The translations under genes were made by a program, and so were the position numbers. A DNA stretch of 64,000 nucleotides from Brevibacillus sp. JNUCC-41. Its GTDB lineage: Bacteria > Bacillota > Bacilli > Bacillales > DSM-1321. The DNA is taken from the NCBI RefSeq assembly GCF_014844095.1, contig NZ_CP062163.1, positions 4,001,501-4,065,500 on the forward strand, read 5' to 3'. Each line of letters starts with the position of its first letter. Positions within the stretch are counted from its first letter, which is position 1. Positions 17,505 to 26,746 of the stretch are shown here, piece after piece. The notes beneath the pieces were generated by a model. That model ran no database searches, was not told the DNA's origin, and worked only from the letters and a program-made list of their open reading frames with translations.

Positions 17505-18710
17505 TTACTTAATTTTTATTTTTGATACAGTTTGTGAATTTCGGCTAGATAGTTTCTCAGCTAATAAGTGAAAAACATTCTGTATGTCCTGCTCAGTCGG
17601 AACTTTTCTATTGGTCGCTATTCCATTACCTGAAAGGGCATCAGAAACTAATGCTGGAATTTCGGCAATTAACTTTTGGGTGTCTATATATTTAAGTCCG
17701 TCATTCCAAACTCCGAACTTTTCATTATATTCTTCTAGTGCAGAAATAGGAAATGATGTAAGTTTTTCTTCATTAAGAGAAGGGGAGGCGCCAAGTGCCA
17801 GTGCAATTTCCGCCAATTGTTCTTGGCAGGAATCTAGGCTGAATTCAATAACGAAGGGCATCAGCAATGCTACGCTTAGTCCATGTGGAATGTGGAACCT
17901 CGCTCCTAACGCTCTTCCTGTTGCATGGGCCAAATTTGTGGAGGCATTTGAAAAAGCGATGCCTGCATAACAGCTAGCCAACATCATTTCTCTTCTAGAA
18001 TCGATATTTGAACCATCCTCAAAAACATTTGGTAGTGATTTTTCGATTAGTTTAATAGCTTCAAGAGAGAATAATTTGGTCATGACGGTTGCCCTATTCG
18101 AAAGAAGGGCTTCAATAGCATGTGAAAGAGCATCGAGTCCTGTATAGACCGTAAAATTGGGGGGGAGGCTTAAAGTTAATTCCGGATCTAAAATTGCCAC
18201 ATCTGGAACTAGGTCCGGGTGACTTGGATTCATTTTTATATTCGTAACAAAATCCGTGATAACCATAATTTTAGTAACTTCAGATCCGGTTCCAGAAGTT
18301 GTAGGAACTGCAAAAAGAGGGAGCCGATCTAGTTTTTTGTAATTAGGTATGCCATTCCATTCAGTATCCATTGATTTACCGAAAACAGATAATGCCTTTG
18401 CTAAGTCGATGGCACTGCCTCCGCCTATGCCAAGTACACAGTCTCCCTGAAAATCATTGAAATGCGTTAATGCGTCTTCCACATGTTTGGTAGACGGTTC
18501 TCCAGAAAAATTTGTGAAAAGTTTAAATTCTATGCCGCTTTTCATTAAGATAAGGCTTATCTTTTCATGGAGATTCAAAGGAGGTCTAGCCAAGAAAGAG
18601 TCCATGAGAATGAAAACTTTTCTCCCTCCTTTTGAACTAATTAGTTTCCCTAAATAATGAATGGCACCATTTTCAACCAATATATTCCGAGGTAAATCAA
18701 GTATAGCCAT
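17505..18710 (-). CDS. Iron-containing alcohol dehydrogenase (group III)
   Basis: A 401-residue NAD(P)-dependent dehydrogenase of the Fe-ADH superfamily (AdhB/FucO/EutG/HOT relatives). The nucleotide-binding motif GIGGGSAIDLAKAL is visible near residue 95, then PTTSGTGSEVT, and the metal-binding region HAIEALLSN with two later histidines in NLAHATGRALGARFHIPHGLS. The start ATG at 18710 follows AAGGGTGAT. A sigma-54 type promoter lies about 55 bases upstream. Its reaction could be oxidation of a short alcohol, or a 4-hydroxybutyrate or L-lactaldehyde type conversion; the sequence alone does not decide. The partner MHS transporter suggests that an imported organic acid is processed. Confidence 0.88.
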   Translation of the reverse strand: MAILDLPRNILVENGAIHYLGKLISSKGGRKVFILMDSFLARPPLNLHEKISLILMKSGIEFKLFTNFSGEPSTKHVEDALTHFNDFQGDCVLGIGGGSAIDLAKALSVFGKSMDTEWNGIPNYKKLDRLPLFAVPTTSGTGSEVTKIMVITDFVTNIKMNPSHPDLVPDVAILDPELTLSLPPNFTVYTGLDALSHAIEALLSNRATVMTKLFSLEAIKLIEKSLPNVFEDGSNIDSRREMMLASCYAGIAFSNASTNLAHATGRALGARFHIPHGLSVALLMPFVIEFSLDSCQEQLAEIALALGASPSLNEEKLTSFPISALEEYNEKFGVWNDGLKYIDTQKLIAEIPALVSDALSGNGIATNRKVPTEQDIQNVFHLLAEKLSSRNSQTVSKIKIK

Positions 18711-18762
18711 TTTATCACCCTTTTCTAAGATTTGTTAAAGAATGTCACTAATAAAATACTAA

Positions 18763-18779
18763 TGCAAGAAACATGCCGA
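18763..18779 (-). promoter_or_regulatory. Sigma-54 (-24/-12) promoter of the alcohol dehydrogenase
   Basis: Read on the minus strand the site is CGGCATGTTTCTTGCA. The GG and GC pairs lie exactly 12 bases apart, fitting TGGCAC-N5-TTGCA. It points to the dehydrogenase start at 18710, about 40 bases beyond the expected transcription start. Confidence 0.7.
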
Positions 18780-18808
18780 ACTTGGAATATTGGGTTAATT
18801 GTACAAAA

Positions 18809-18849
18809 ATGGTGTTCCATAAAAAATAATGGTGTTGAATTGTCACCAT
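18809..18849. promoter_or_regulatory. Putative enhancer sites for the divergent sigma-54 activator
   Basis: ATGGTGTT occurs at 18809 and again at 18829, exactly 20 bases apart. The second copy pairs with CACCAT at 18844-18849 as an inverted repeat, and the first forms ATGG-TGTT-CCAT. This lies 30-70 bases upstream of the -24/-12 site, a fitting place for an activator binding region. Confidence 0.6.
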
Positions 18850-18887
18850 CCTGGTAATAAAATGACTACAAAAGGAGGCGAATAATA

Positions 18888-20300
18888 ATGAGGATTAATG
18901 AACTTCTAGAAAAGGTACAACAATTAGAGGCAACCAATAAACTAATGCGTACAATCATTGACTTTTCCTCTGACGGACTTTATGTGGTGGATGAAGATGG
19001 AATCACTATAGAAGTTAATAAGGCATATGAAGAAATGACAGGAATAAATCGTAATGAAGTTATAGGGAAAGATATTAGAGATTTAGTAATATTGGAGTAT
19101 TTTGATGAATCAGCTGCGTATATGGCATTACAGTCTAAGAACACTACCACTATCATGCAAAAAATCAATAAATGTAAATATTTTGTAGCAACGGCTACGC
19201 CTGTCTTCGATAATTCAAAGAAAAAGGTAAAAATGATAGTTACGAGTGTAAGAGATATAACTTATTTGAATCATTTACAAAGTCAAACAAGAAAAATGGA
19301 ACTTGATAAAGAAATTGACGCAAAACAAAGCATGAACCATCCGCTAATTATTTTTCAAAGTCAGCAAATGCAGACATTAATAGAAAAGGCAAAAAAAATT
19401 GCTGCATTTCCAACATCTGTACTCATTACAGGTGACTCTGGGACAGGTAAAGAAGTGTTGGCTAATTACATTCATCAGTTCAGCAGACAAAAAGATTCTC
19501 CTTTCATTAAGGTGAATTGTGCATCCATCCCATCTGAATTATTTGAATCGGAATTATTCGGATACGCTGATGGAGCATTTACGGGAGCTAAAAAAGGTGG
19601 AAAGGCTGGCTTTTTTGAAAAAGCGAATTTTGGTACCATTCTATTAGATGAAATTGGAGAACTTCCATTGTTGATGCAAGCCAAATTACTTCGAGTTCTT
19701 CAAGATCAAGCTATTACCCGTATAGGTGATACAAGGTCAATTCCTCTAAACTTTCGTTTAATTTGTTCGACCAATAAAGACCTAAGGGAACTTATTAATA
19801 AAAAGCAATTCAGAGAAGATTTATGGTATCGGATTAATGTAGTCCATCTAGATATACCACCGTTATTAAAGCGGAAAACTGATATTTTACCTTTAATTGA
19901 CTATTACCTCAAGAAGCTTTGTGAGCAGTTCGGGTTAATAAAAAAAATAATGCCTGAAACAATAAAGCTTATGGAAAGTTACCAATGGCCAGGAAATGTT
20001 CGTGAGCTGAAAAATATATTAGAGTATTTGGTGGTATCAACATCAGTACCTTCCATATTGCCTAGGGACCTGCCCGAACATATTAGGGATAATTGGAAAT
20101 TAGAAAGCGATACTGAATATGAGAATAATATATCCCCCCCTAGTCATCTTAATTTAAAGGATGCAATGAATCAATTTGAAGCTCAGATAATCTTAAATGC
20201 CCTAAAATCCTCACCAAGCATTCGAAAAGCAGCTTTTAAACTCGAAATTGACCATGCAAATCTAATTAGAAGAATGAAACGCCTTGGGATTCAGTATTGA
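18888..20300 (+). CDS. PAS-domain sigma-54-dependent transcriptional activator
   Basis: A 470-residue bacterial enhancer-binding protein. The N-terminal PAS domain (about 20-125) is a likely ligand sensor. The AAA+ domain carries Walker A GDSGTGKE (182-189), the sigma-54 contact loop GAFTGA (229-234) and Walker B ILLDEIGE (251-258), and an arginine-containing FREDLWYRINV. The C-terminus is a Fis-type helix-turn-helix (SIRKAAFKLEIDHANLIRRM). It activates open complex formation at sigma-54 promoters. It is divergent from the alcohol dehydrogenase/MHS genes, which have a -24/-12 promoter and repeated upstream sites, so these are the probable targets. The start ATG follows AAAGGAGGCG. Confidence 0.93.
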   Translation: MRINELLEKVQQLEATNKLMRTIIDFSSDGLYVVDEDGITIEVNKAYEEMTGINRNEVIGKDIRDLVILEYFDESAAYMALQSKNTTTIMQKINKCKYFVATATPVFDNSKKKVKMIVTSVRDITYLNHLQSQTRKMELDKEIDAKQSMNHPLIIFQSQQMQTLIEKAKKIAAFPTSVLITGDSGTGKEVLANYIHQFSRQKDSPFIKVNCASIPSELFESELFGYADGAFTGAKKGGKAGFFEKANFGTILLDEIGELPLLMQAKLLRVLQDQAITRIGDTRSIPLNFRLICSTNKDLRELINKKQFREDLWYRINVVHLDIPPLLKRKTDILPLIDYYLKKLCEQFGLIKKIMPETIKLMESYQWPGNVRELKNILEYLVVSTSVPSILPRDLPEHIRDNWKLESDTEYENNISPPSHLNLKDAMNQFEAQIILNALKSSPSIRKAAFKLEIDHANLIRRMKRLGIQY

Positions 20301-20692
20301 AGCACTAAATTATATAAAAATATTGCCCATAGAGGATTTGCACCCAAAGTCATTACCTCTGGTTAAATTTTATACCCCTTCAAGAGAATTCTGGATATTT
20401 ATGGAGGAAGCGCAACTTTCCTAGATAATCATGTTTCTGCAATTTATATTCCCCTTTAAATCACACACAAAATTTTAAAAAACGACCACTATCATAAGAT
20501 AATTTCCAACATGTAAAAGGTAATTGGACATTCCAATGGAAACATAAGAATGTGATTGTAAAGTTATCGAAAGGTGAAAGGTCCGAAATAATTGGAGTAA
20601 GCGATGGATGTGTATCTTATGGTTCAAGTATAAATATATATTTAGGGGGGAAAAAGCATTATCAAAATATCGAACGGGATGGTGAGAAGTTT
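20301..20692. other. Intergenic region after the sigma-54 activator
   Basis: An open frame continues leftward from the YitT-like gene to 20552 but has poor coding character and no ribosome site there. No terminator was recognised. Confidence 0.45.
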
Positions 20693-21325
20693 ATGAAGGA
20701 TATAGTGAAAATTATCGCAGGAAACATTTCCATGACCTTTGCCTATGCTTATTTAATCGTTCCCAATGAAATTATCAATGGCGGGGTAACTAGCTCGGCA
20801 TTATTATTGAATGCATTATCGGGTTATAACATTGCCTTGCTAGCCAATTTCGTTACAGGTTTACTGTTAATCATCTGTTTAGTTTTTCTAGGGAAAGAGT
20901 ATTTTTTTAAGTCGATCGTAAGTTCGCTAAGCTATATGGCTTTTTTTAATTTTTTTTATTCATGGAAGATTAATTTCGATATGAATATCGCGTTAGTGAT
21001 TATCATTTCGTCAATTTTGATAGCGATAGGATATTATTTATGTATAACAGCAAATGCCTCCACTGTTGGCTTTGACGTGATCGCCTTAATTTTACATCAT
21101 AAAAATGAAAAAATAGATATTGCAGCGACAATAAGGATTATCAATCTTATCGTACTGATATTGGGCCTTCTTGTTTACGGTTATACATCGATCATTAAGG
21201 GAATTGCATTTACATTGCTTTTTTCATACCTTCTAAAGATAATGCTGGATAGGAAGCAGAATACCGTTAAATTAGCAACCGAAAGTGTGTTAGATGAATC
21301 CTCCAAGGTGAAAGAAGTAAAATGA
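20693..21325 (+). CDS. YitT/YczE-type integral membrane protein
   Basis: A 210-residue protein with five or six membrane segments. The repeat-like motif NEIINGGVTSSALLLNALSGYN and the second copy ITANASTVGFDVIALIL (small residues, Gly and Asp/Asn) are typical of the YitT/YczE membrane protein group. It lacks the C-terminal DUF2179 domain of full-length YitT (about 280 residues). The start is placed at ATG 20693, after a GGTGAG element. The open frame extends upstream but that part is hydrophilic and unlike the family. Function of the family is unknown; transport is possible. Confidence 0.65.
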   Translation: MKDIVKIIAGNISMTFAYAYLIVPNEIINGGVTSSALLLNALSGYNIALLANFVTGLLLIICLVFLGKEYFFKSIVSSLSYMAFFNFFYSWKINFDMNIALVIIISSILIAIGYYLCITANASTVGFDVIALILHHKNEKIDIAATIRIINLIVLILGLLVYGYTSIIKGIAFTLLFSYLLKIMLDRKQNTVKLATESVLDESSKVKEVK

Positions 21326-21692
21326 AAAGTATTAGAGGTTTGCAGTATTAATGGGAACCTTTTTATTTGAAAATTTTCATTTTGTTATCTAAATATTCTG
21401 ATTTTTAAATTGACTTTAAAAAAATCAGAGTGTATTATACACATAGTAAGTGGTCCTAACATCATGACGTAGTGATGTTATATCCGCTTCGAATGTCAAA
21501 ATAGCCTTAAGGAAGGGGGAATAATGATATAGAATCTTAAGTTCATAGCGCCATCTCCTGTGTTGTTTTTAAAATGCCATGTTTCCAAGTTCCCACTATC
21601 TTTGTGAAAATGTAAAGGACAGGCAGTTAAAAAAGCCTTGTTATTACATGCAAGTAGCGATTATTTTAGTTGATTCCCCAAAATATTGAAAG
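21326..21692. other. Leader region of the permease operon
   Basis: It contains the promoter/operator at 21410-21474. It also holds a strong ribosome site (GGAAGGGGGA) directly followed by a two-codon frame, ATG ATA TAG at 21524-21532. No other gene is visible. The two-codon frame may be chance. Confidence 0.45.
21410..21474 (+). promoter_or_regulatory. Promoter and GntR-type operator of the GabP-like permease operon
   Basis: The -35 is TTGACT (21410-21415), followed by a 17-base spacer and -10 TATTAT (21433-21438). The operator-like block at 21451-21474 starts TGGTCCTAACATC and contains ACAT-N4-ACGT. The same block occurs before xsc and before gntR. Placement just after the -10 fits repression. 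The RNA leader to the permease is about 240 bases long. Confidence 0.78.
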
Positions 21693-23117
21693 TTGGTGGA
21701 GGGTATGAAACATCAACAGGAAGAACTGAAACCAGGCCTGAAACAAAGACATTTAACGATGATATCCTTAAGTGGTGTCATAGGCGCTGGTTTATTCGTA
21801 GGAAGTGGTATCATTATTGGTCAAACGGGCCCCGGGGCGATATTATCATATGTTTTGGCAGGCTTGATCGTTGTTCTAGTCATGAGGATGCTTGGGGAAA
21901 TGGCCACAGTGAATCCCAATACTGGATCTTTTGCCGTTTATGCAAGAGAGGGGATTGGTGAATGGGCCGGTTTTACAACAGGTTGGTTATATTGGTTCTT
22001 TTGGGTTATCGTCATTGCTTTGGAAGCAACAGCGGGGGCTGCAATCATACACAGCTGGCTTCCTTCCGTTCCTGTCTGGGTCATAAGTCTATCTTTGATT
22101 ATCTTATTGAAACTGACGAATATTTTTTCCGTAAAATCGTTTGGTGAGTTCGAATACTGGTTTTCAATCATTAAAATAATCAGTATCATCCTATTTTTGT
22201 GCCTGGGTGTGGCAGTGATATTAGGGTTAATCCCAACGATAAAACCACCTGGTGCTTCCAATCTTCTGAATTTTGGCGGTTTTATTCCGAACGGGTTAAG
22301 TTCTGTACTAGTTGGCGTCGCAATTGTATTTCATGCATTTGTTGGAGTGGAGATTCCAGCGATTGCCGCGGGTGAGACGAGTGATCCGGTTAAGTCGGTT
22401 AGAAGTGCATTGAATAGTGTGGTATGGCGAATCCTGATTTTTTATATTGGTTCCATCGCTATTCTAGTGACGCTATTACCTTGGAATTCGGCTTCTTTGC
22501 TGAAAAGTCCATTTGTTGCCGTACTTGAAATGATGGGAATCCCTTCTGCTGCCCTGATCATGAATATAGTGATTCTCATTGCACTGCTTTCCTGTTTGAA
22601 TTCGGGGTTATATACGAGTTCACGCATGTTATTTTCACTTGCACAAAAGGGTGATGCTCCAAAGTTATTTTCAAAAGTGAGCAAGAACGGTGTCCCTATA
22701 TTGGCTGTAGTCGGCTCTACATTATTTGCCTTTATCAGCACCATTTTCAGTTATGTCTCACCTGATAAAATCTTTTTCTTTTTAGTGAATTCCTCGGGTG
22801 GAGTCGGAATTCTGGTTTATCTGGCCATTGCGGTTTCCCATCTCAGATTAAGGAAGAGAATGGAGAAAGAAAATCCCGGAATTTTCAAAATCAAAATGTG
22901 GTTATTCCCTTATTTGACTTATGTAACCATATTTTCCATGATTTCAGTGTTGATATTAATGGCATTTATCGATTCGCAACGTCCACAGTTTATCTTTACC
23001 ATGCTATTTAGCTTGATCGTTATCTGTTCATTCTTTATCCTTCGGAGAAAAAAGGCGAAGTATATCGAGAATGAATTAAATATTGTTCCTGGTTCCCCTA
23101 ATTCTGAAAAATTATAG
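21693..23117 (+). CDS. Amino acid/GABA-type permease (APC family), probable taurine/2-AEP importer
   Basis: A 474-residue, 12-helix APC-superfamily permease closely resembling Bacillus GabP: LTMISLSGVIGAGLFVGSG in helix 1, MRMLGEMATVNPNTGSF, WLYWFFWVIVIALEA, SVKSFGEFEYWFSIIK and LVTLLPWNSASLLKSPFVAVLE. It imports a small zwitterion with H+. Taurine and 2-aminoethylphosphonate are structural analogues of GABA and beta-alanine, so a GabP-like carrier fits the downstream catabolic genes. The start is uncertain: TTG 21693, GTG 21696 or ATG 21705 are all possible around GGTGGAGGG. It heads the operon, followed by a lipoprotein gene and phnX, and is preceded by the shared GntR operator. Confidence 0.85.
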   Translation: MVEGMKHQQEELKPGLKQRHLTMISLSGVIGAGLFVGSGIIIGQTGPGAILSYVLAGLIVVLVMRMLGEMATVNPNTGSFAVYAREGIGEWAGFTTGWLYWFFWVIVIALEATAGAAIIHSWLPSVPVWVISLSLIILLKLTNIFSVKSFGEFEYWFSIIKIISIILFLCLGVAVILGLIPTIKPPGASNLLNFGGFIPNGLSSVLVGVAIVFHAFVGVEIPAIAAGETSDPVKSVRSALNSVVWRILIFYIGSIAILVTLLPWNSASLLKSPFVAVLEMMGIPSAALIMNIVILIALLSCLNSGLYTSSRMLFSLAQKGDAPKLFSKVSKNGVPILAVVGSTLFAFISTIFSYVSPDKIFFFLVNSSGGVGILVYLAIAVSHLRLRKRMEKENPGIFKIKMWLFPYLTYVTIFSMISVLILMAFIDSQRPQFIFTMLFSLIVICSFFILRRKKAKYIENELNIVPGSPNSEKL

Positions 23118-23282
23118 CTTTTGCTTTATACCATTTTAAGGAAATGTTCGTTTACTTCTATGGAACTCCTCAGACAAAATTCTTCAATCACTAAACAGCT
23201 AGAATATGATTCCCATAGAAAAAGAGAGTTGTGCCAACAGGTGCTTGGCGCCATCTGTCTTTTAAATCATGAAGGAGGGATT

Positions 23283-23741
23283 ATGTTGAATGGTTTCCGT
23301 GTAATGACTAGTGGGGTTATCCTTGGAGCCATGTTGCTGTCAGGCTGCAGCAATTCAAGTGAACCGGACGAGGCTCAACAAGAAAAAAGTCCAGTCTTGA
23401 ATGAAAATCCGGATGCAAATACGGGTGAAACCCCAAATGCAGAGGTTATTAAAAAAGGTGTCGGCGATGTGATTCAATCCATAAAGGGATTGGAATCAGA
23501 AATAAGTACGGAGGCGGATTCAGGGAAAATTCAAGAAATGGGAAAAGAGATCAGTTCTACATGGGATTCGATAGAAAAGCAAGTGGAAGATGAATACCCC
23601 GATTGGTATGAACGGATTGAGAAAAACCTTTACCCATTAATTGGGGAATCCGGGAATGCGGATAAGGACCTTGAAAAAATGAAACGTCTCTCTGAGGCGA
23701 CTAAAGAAGATTTACAGTTATTTTTGGAAAAAGTGAAATGA
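23283..23741 (+). CDS. Small lipoprotein of unknown function in the taurine/2-AEP operon
   Basis: A 152-residue predicted lipoprotein. It has a signal peptide VMTSGVILGAMLLSGC with lipobox LLSGC (Cys at about residue 21), a Ser/Glu/Asn-rich linker, and a helical charged domain (VIQSIKGLESEIS, ISSTWDSIEKQVEDEYPDWYERIEKNLYPL). It should be anchored on the outer face of the membrane. The ATG at 23283 follows AAGGAGGG. The frame is open further upstream but those residues are not part of a signal. It lies between the permease and phnX on the same strand with no terminator. I do not recognise the family; a substrate- or ion-related accessory role is possible but unproven. Confidence 0.8.
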   Translation: MLNGFRVMTSGVILGAMLLSGCSNSSEPDEAQQEKSPVLNENPDANTGETPNAEVIKKGVGDVIQSIKGLESEISTEADSGKIQEMGKEISSTWDSIEKQVEDEYPDWYERIEKNLYPLIGESGNADKDLEKMKRLSEATKEDLQLFLEKVK

Positions 23742-23836
23742 ATTCTCTTTATACCCAGGTCATCACCAGTGGGGTATTTACGGGTTTAGCAAGTTTGGTG
23801 ATTTAAAGGAGGTAAGGATAAGGAGGGGAACATAGG

Positions 23837-24667
23837 TTGGAAAGTGCAAAAGAATGTAAAGAGGTTCAGGCAGTGATCTTTGATTGGGCAGGAACGACGG
23901 TGGATTATGGATGTTTTGCGCCGGTCCAAGCATTTGTCGAGATATTCAGGATAAGGGGAATAGAAATTACGATTAAGGAAGCAAGGGAACCTATGGGTTT
24001 ATTGAAAATGGATCATATTATGGAACTCCTGAAAATGAAACGAATCTCCAATTTATGGATTGCCAAATTTGGGAAAGAACCGGACGAAAGAGATCTAAAA
24101 TCATTGTATAGGGACTTTGAGGATTTGCTTTTTAAGGTTCTCAAGGAAAACGCCAAGCCAATACCAGGCGTAATTGAATTAGTCAGACGTTTAAGGCAGC
24201 AAGGAATAAAAATCGGTTCGACGACAGGCTATACTCGGGAAATGATTGATGTTGTTAAACAAGAGGCGGAAAAATGGGGCTATCAACCAGATTCCATTGT
24301 TGCGTCTAACGAGGTGCCTGCAGGAAGGCCTGCCCCTTGGATGTGCTTTAAGACGGCGATGAATCTCGAAGTGTATCCACTCAGCAAAATCGTTAAAGTC
24401 GGCGATACGATCAGTGACATCAAGGAAGGCATTTCTGCGGGAATGTGGACTGTTGCCGTATTGAAAGGCGGCAGTGAAATCGGCCTTTCAGAATCGGAAA
24501 TCAACGAAATGGACCCATATGAACGGCAAAAACGGATGAAACATGCAGAAAATCGTTTTTGGAATGCAGGAGCTGATTTCGTAATTGATGAAATAGGTGA
24601 TTTATTGGAAATCATCGATCGGATCAACTACAGATTGACAGAAAAAAAGGATATATTTATTGGTTAA
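23837..24667 (+). CDS. phnX: Phosphonoacetaldehyde hydrolase (phosphonatase)
   Basis: A 276-residue HAD-superfamily enzyme that splits phosphonoacetaldehyde into acetaldehyde and phosphate, the second step of 2-aminoethylphosphonate use. Diagnostic residues are visible: nucleophile Asp in FDWAGTTVDYGCFAP (about residue 15), and the Schiff-base Lys in PMGLLKMDHI (about residue 56), which distinguishes phosphonatases from ordinary HAD phosphatases. GSTTGYTREM and KVGDTISDIKEG complete the HAD motifs. The start is TTG, eight bases after AGGAGGGG. It precedes xsc and tpa, whose substrate is the sulfonate analogue. No dedicated 2-AEP transaminase (phnW) is seen in the window. Confidence 0.94.
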   Translation: MESAKECKEVQAVIFDWAGTTVDYGCFAPVQAFVEIFRIRGIEITIKEAREPMGLLKMDHIMELLKMKRISNLWIAKFGKEPDERDLKSLYRDFEDLLFKVLKENAKPIPGVIELVRRLRQQGIKIGSTTGYTREMIDVVKQEAEKWGYQPDSIVASNEVPAGRPAPWMCFKTAMNLEVYPLSKIVKVGDTISDIKEGISAGMWTVAVLKGGSEIGLSESEINEMDPYERQKRMKHAENRFWNAGADFVIDEIGDLLEIIDRINYRLTEKKDIFIG

Positions 24668-24743
24668 GGAAGATTCAAATACATGAGTTAATGACTATGA
24701 TGATTAAAATTTTAAAATAAATTCAAAATATTCAATTTATTCA

Positions 24744-24808
24744 TTGACTGTTTCATCCAATGATAGTAATATACATCTTATAACTGGTACGGACGTCGCA
24801 ACGTCATT
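24744..24808 (+). promoter_or_regulatory. Promoter and GntR-type operator of xsc
   Basis: The -35 is TTGACT (24744-24749), a 17-base spacer follows, and the -10 is TAATAT (24767-24772). The operator block 24785-24808 starts TGGTACGGACGTC and contains ACGT-N4-ACGT, matching the sites at 21451 and 30323. The distance from the -10 to the block (12 bases) is identical to that at the permease promoter. Confidence 0.8.
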
Positions 24809-24841
24809 ATCAGAAATAACTATAATTAAGGAGAATGTGCT

Positions 24842-26605
24842 ATGGTCGAAACAAAAATGTTAAGAGGAACGAAAGTTAAAATGACACCAAGTGAAGCCAT
24901 CGTTGAGACATTAGTGGCCGAGGGAGTTAAACATATCTCGGGAATTCTGGGATCTGCTTTCATGGATATGCTTGATTTATTGCCAACTGCAGGCATCCGT
25001 TTCATTGGGGTCCGCCATGAACAAAGTGCAGCACATATGGAAGATGCCTATTGTCGTGTCTCTGGTGTTGCAGGAGTTGTCATCGGGCAAAACGGACCTG
25101 GAATGACGAATATGGTCACCTCTGTTGCAGCGGCCAATCAAGCTCATACTCCAATGGTGGTCATATCACCTTCTGCTGGTACACCAACGGTTGGCTGGGA
25201 TGGATTCCAAGAATGTGATCAGGTTTCCATCTTCAAGGCCATCACTAAGGAAACGGTTAGAGTAACACACCCAGGTCGGGTCGCTGATTGCCTTAGGACA
25301 GCATTTCGGATTGCCTATGCCGAAAGGGGACCGGTTTTATTCGATATCCCCCGTGATTACTTCTATGGTGAAGTGGAAGATCAAATACTTCAACCACATC
25401 AATATCGCGTAGATGAACGGGGCTGCGGATCTTCTGCATCTTTGGATAGAGCGGCAGAAATTTTAGCTAAGGCTGAGTATCCTGTCATTATTTCCGGTAG
25501 GGGAACGGTTGATTCAGATGGCATCGAGGAAATTAAGAATATTGCAGAATATTTAACAGCACCGGTGGCTGTCTCCTATATGCATAATGATGCCTTTCCT
25601 GCAGATCATCCATTGTCAGTCGGCCCAATCGGTTACATGGGATCAAAGGCAGCCATGAATACACTAAAGAAAGCGGATGTCATATTGGCGGTCGGTACAA
25701 GGTTATCGGTTTTTGGAACGTTACCATGCTATGACATTGATTATTTCCCTAAAGATGCACAAATCATCCAAATAGATATTAATCCAAGGCAAATAGCGAG
25801 GACACATCCTGTGGAAGTGGGGATCATCGGAGATGCCCGTGAAGCGAGCCATGAAATCTTGAAACGGTTGAAGGCCAGTAATCCTAACCTAAAACAAGAA
25901 AAAAAGCGGATGGTCGAAGTAACGAATGAAAAACAAAAATGGGAAGAAGAATTGGTGAATCTTGCGATGATCGATGGAACCCCGATCAATCCGCGTCGAG
26001 CCCTTTTGGAATTGACTAAAGTATTGCCTGAAAATGCTATCGTTACAACAGATATTGGTAATGTATCGTCAACTGCAAACGCTTACTTAAAATTCAATCA
26101 GAGCCGCAGGCATATCGCTGCGCTTACATTCGGGAACACGGGATTTGCTTACCCATCTGCACTTGGTGCCAAGTTAGCTGAACCTAACACGCCTGTTTTA
26201 GCCATTGTTGGAGATGGCGCGTGGGGCATGAGCTTACATGAAGTGAGTACGGCCGTTGAAGAAAACATTCCGGTCATAGCATGTGTGTTCAATAATAATG
26301 CATGGTGTGCAGAGAAAAAGAATCAGGTTGATTTCTATAATAATCGTTTTGTAGGGGCGGATATCCAAAATCCTGATTTCGCGGAAGTTGCCCGATCAAT
26401 GGGTGCTGTTGGTATTAGAGTGGAAAAACCTGAGGAGTTAGGCGCAGTCATTGAAGAAGCAATAAAATCAAATAAACCGACGGTCATTGATATACAAGTG
26501 GATGGAACACAATTAGCTCCACCATTTAGAAAAGATGCTCTAAAAATGCCTACTAGATTATTAGAAAAATATTCTCATTTAGATCATAAAAACTGGGATA
26601 AATAA
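24842..26605 (+). CDS. xsc: Sulfoacetaldehyde acetyltransferase (ThDP enzyme)
   Basis: A 587-residue thiamine-diphosphate enzyme that converts sulfoacetaldehyde plus phosphate into acetyl-phosphate and sulfite. The three-domain ThDP fold is visible: an N-terminal Pyr domain with the catalytic Glu in [15 protein letters not shown], a central nucleotide-like domain, and a C-terminal PP domain with the ThDP motif [22 protein letters not shown] leading to [13 protein letters not shown]. The Xsc-type segments [10 protein letters not shown] and [16 protein letters not shown], and the size (about 590), separate it from acetolactate synthase. Its neighbours phnX, tpa and a YeiH exporter support this role. 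The start ATG follows AAGGAGAA. The promoter directly upstream carries the GntR operator. Confidence 0.88.
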   Translation: MVETKMLRGTKVKMTPSEAIVETLVAEGVKHISGILGSAFMDMLDLLPTAGIRFIGVRHEQSAAHMEDAYCRVSGVAGVVIGQNGPGMTNMVTSVAAANQAHTPMVVISPSAGTPTVGWDGFQECDQVSIFKAITKETVRVTHPGRVADCLRTAFRIAYAERGPVLFDIPRDYFYGEVEDQILQPHQYRVDERGCGSSASLDRAAEILAKAEYPVIISGRGTVDSDGIEEIKNIAEYLTAPVAVSYMHNDAFPADHPLSVGPIGYMGSKAAMNTLKKADVILAVGTRLSVFGTLPCYDIDYFPKDAQIIQIDINPRQIARTHPVEVGIIGDAREASHEILKRLKASNPNLKQEKKRMVEVTNEKQKWEEELVNLAMIDGTPINPRRALLELTKVLPENAIVTTDIGNVSSTANAYLKFNQSRRHIAALTFGNTGFAYPSALGAKLAEPNTPVLAIVGDGAWGMSLHEVSTAVEENIPVIACVFNNNAWCAEKKNQVDFYNNRFVGADIQNPDFAEVARSMGAVGIRVEKPEELGAVIEEAIKSNKPTVIDIQVDGTQLAPPFRKDALKMPTRLLEKYSHLDHKNWDK

Positions 26606-26628
26606 TGGTGTGAAAAGGTGATATGGCA

Positions 26629-26662
26629 GGTGCGATGACTTGAAAATTTTGGTCATCGCACC
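26629..26662 (+). other. Strong intercistronic hairpin between xsc and tpa
   Basis: A perfect 11-bp stem (GGTGCGATGAC at 26629-26639 with its complement at 26652-26662) has no T-run. It is not a terminator. It could protect the xsc message end or adjust tpa expression. Confidence 0.6.
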
Positions 26663-26746
26663 ATCACCAATTCGCTCTAAAAAGGTCTGTAACAGCATGG
26701 GAACTTAACTTAATTGTGTTCAATGAATAATAAGGGGGTTTCAATT

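Noticed and set aside
21524..21532. Two-codon frame ATG ATA TAG behind a strong ribosome site
   Set aside because: Too short to judge, and the ribosome site may be a relic of a lost gene start.
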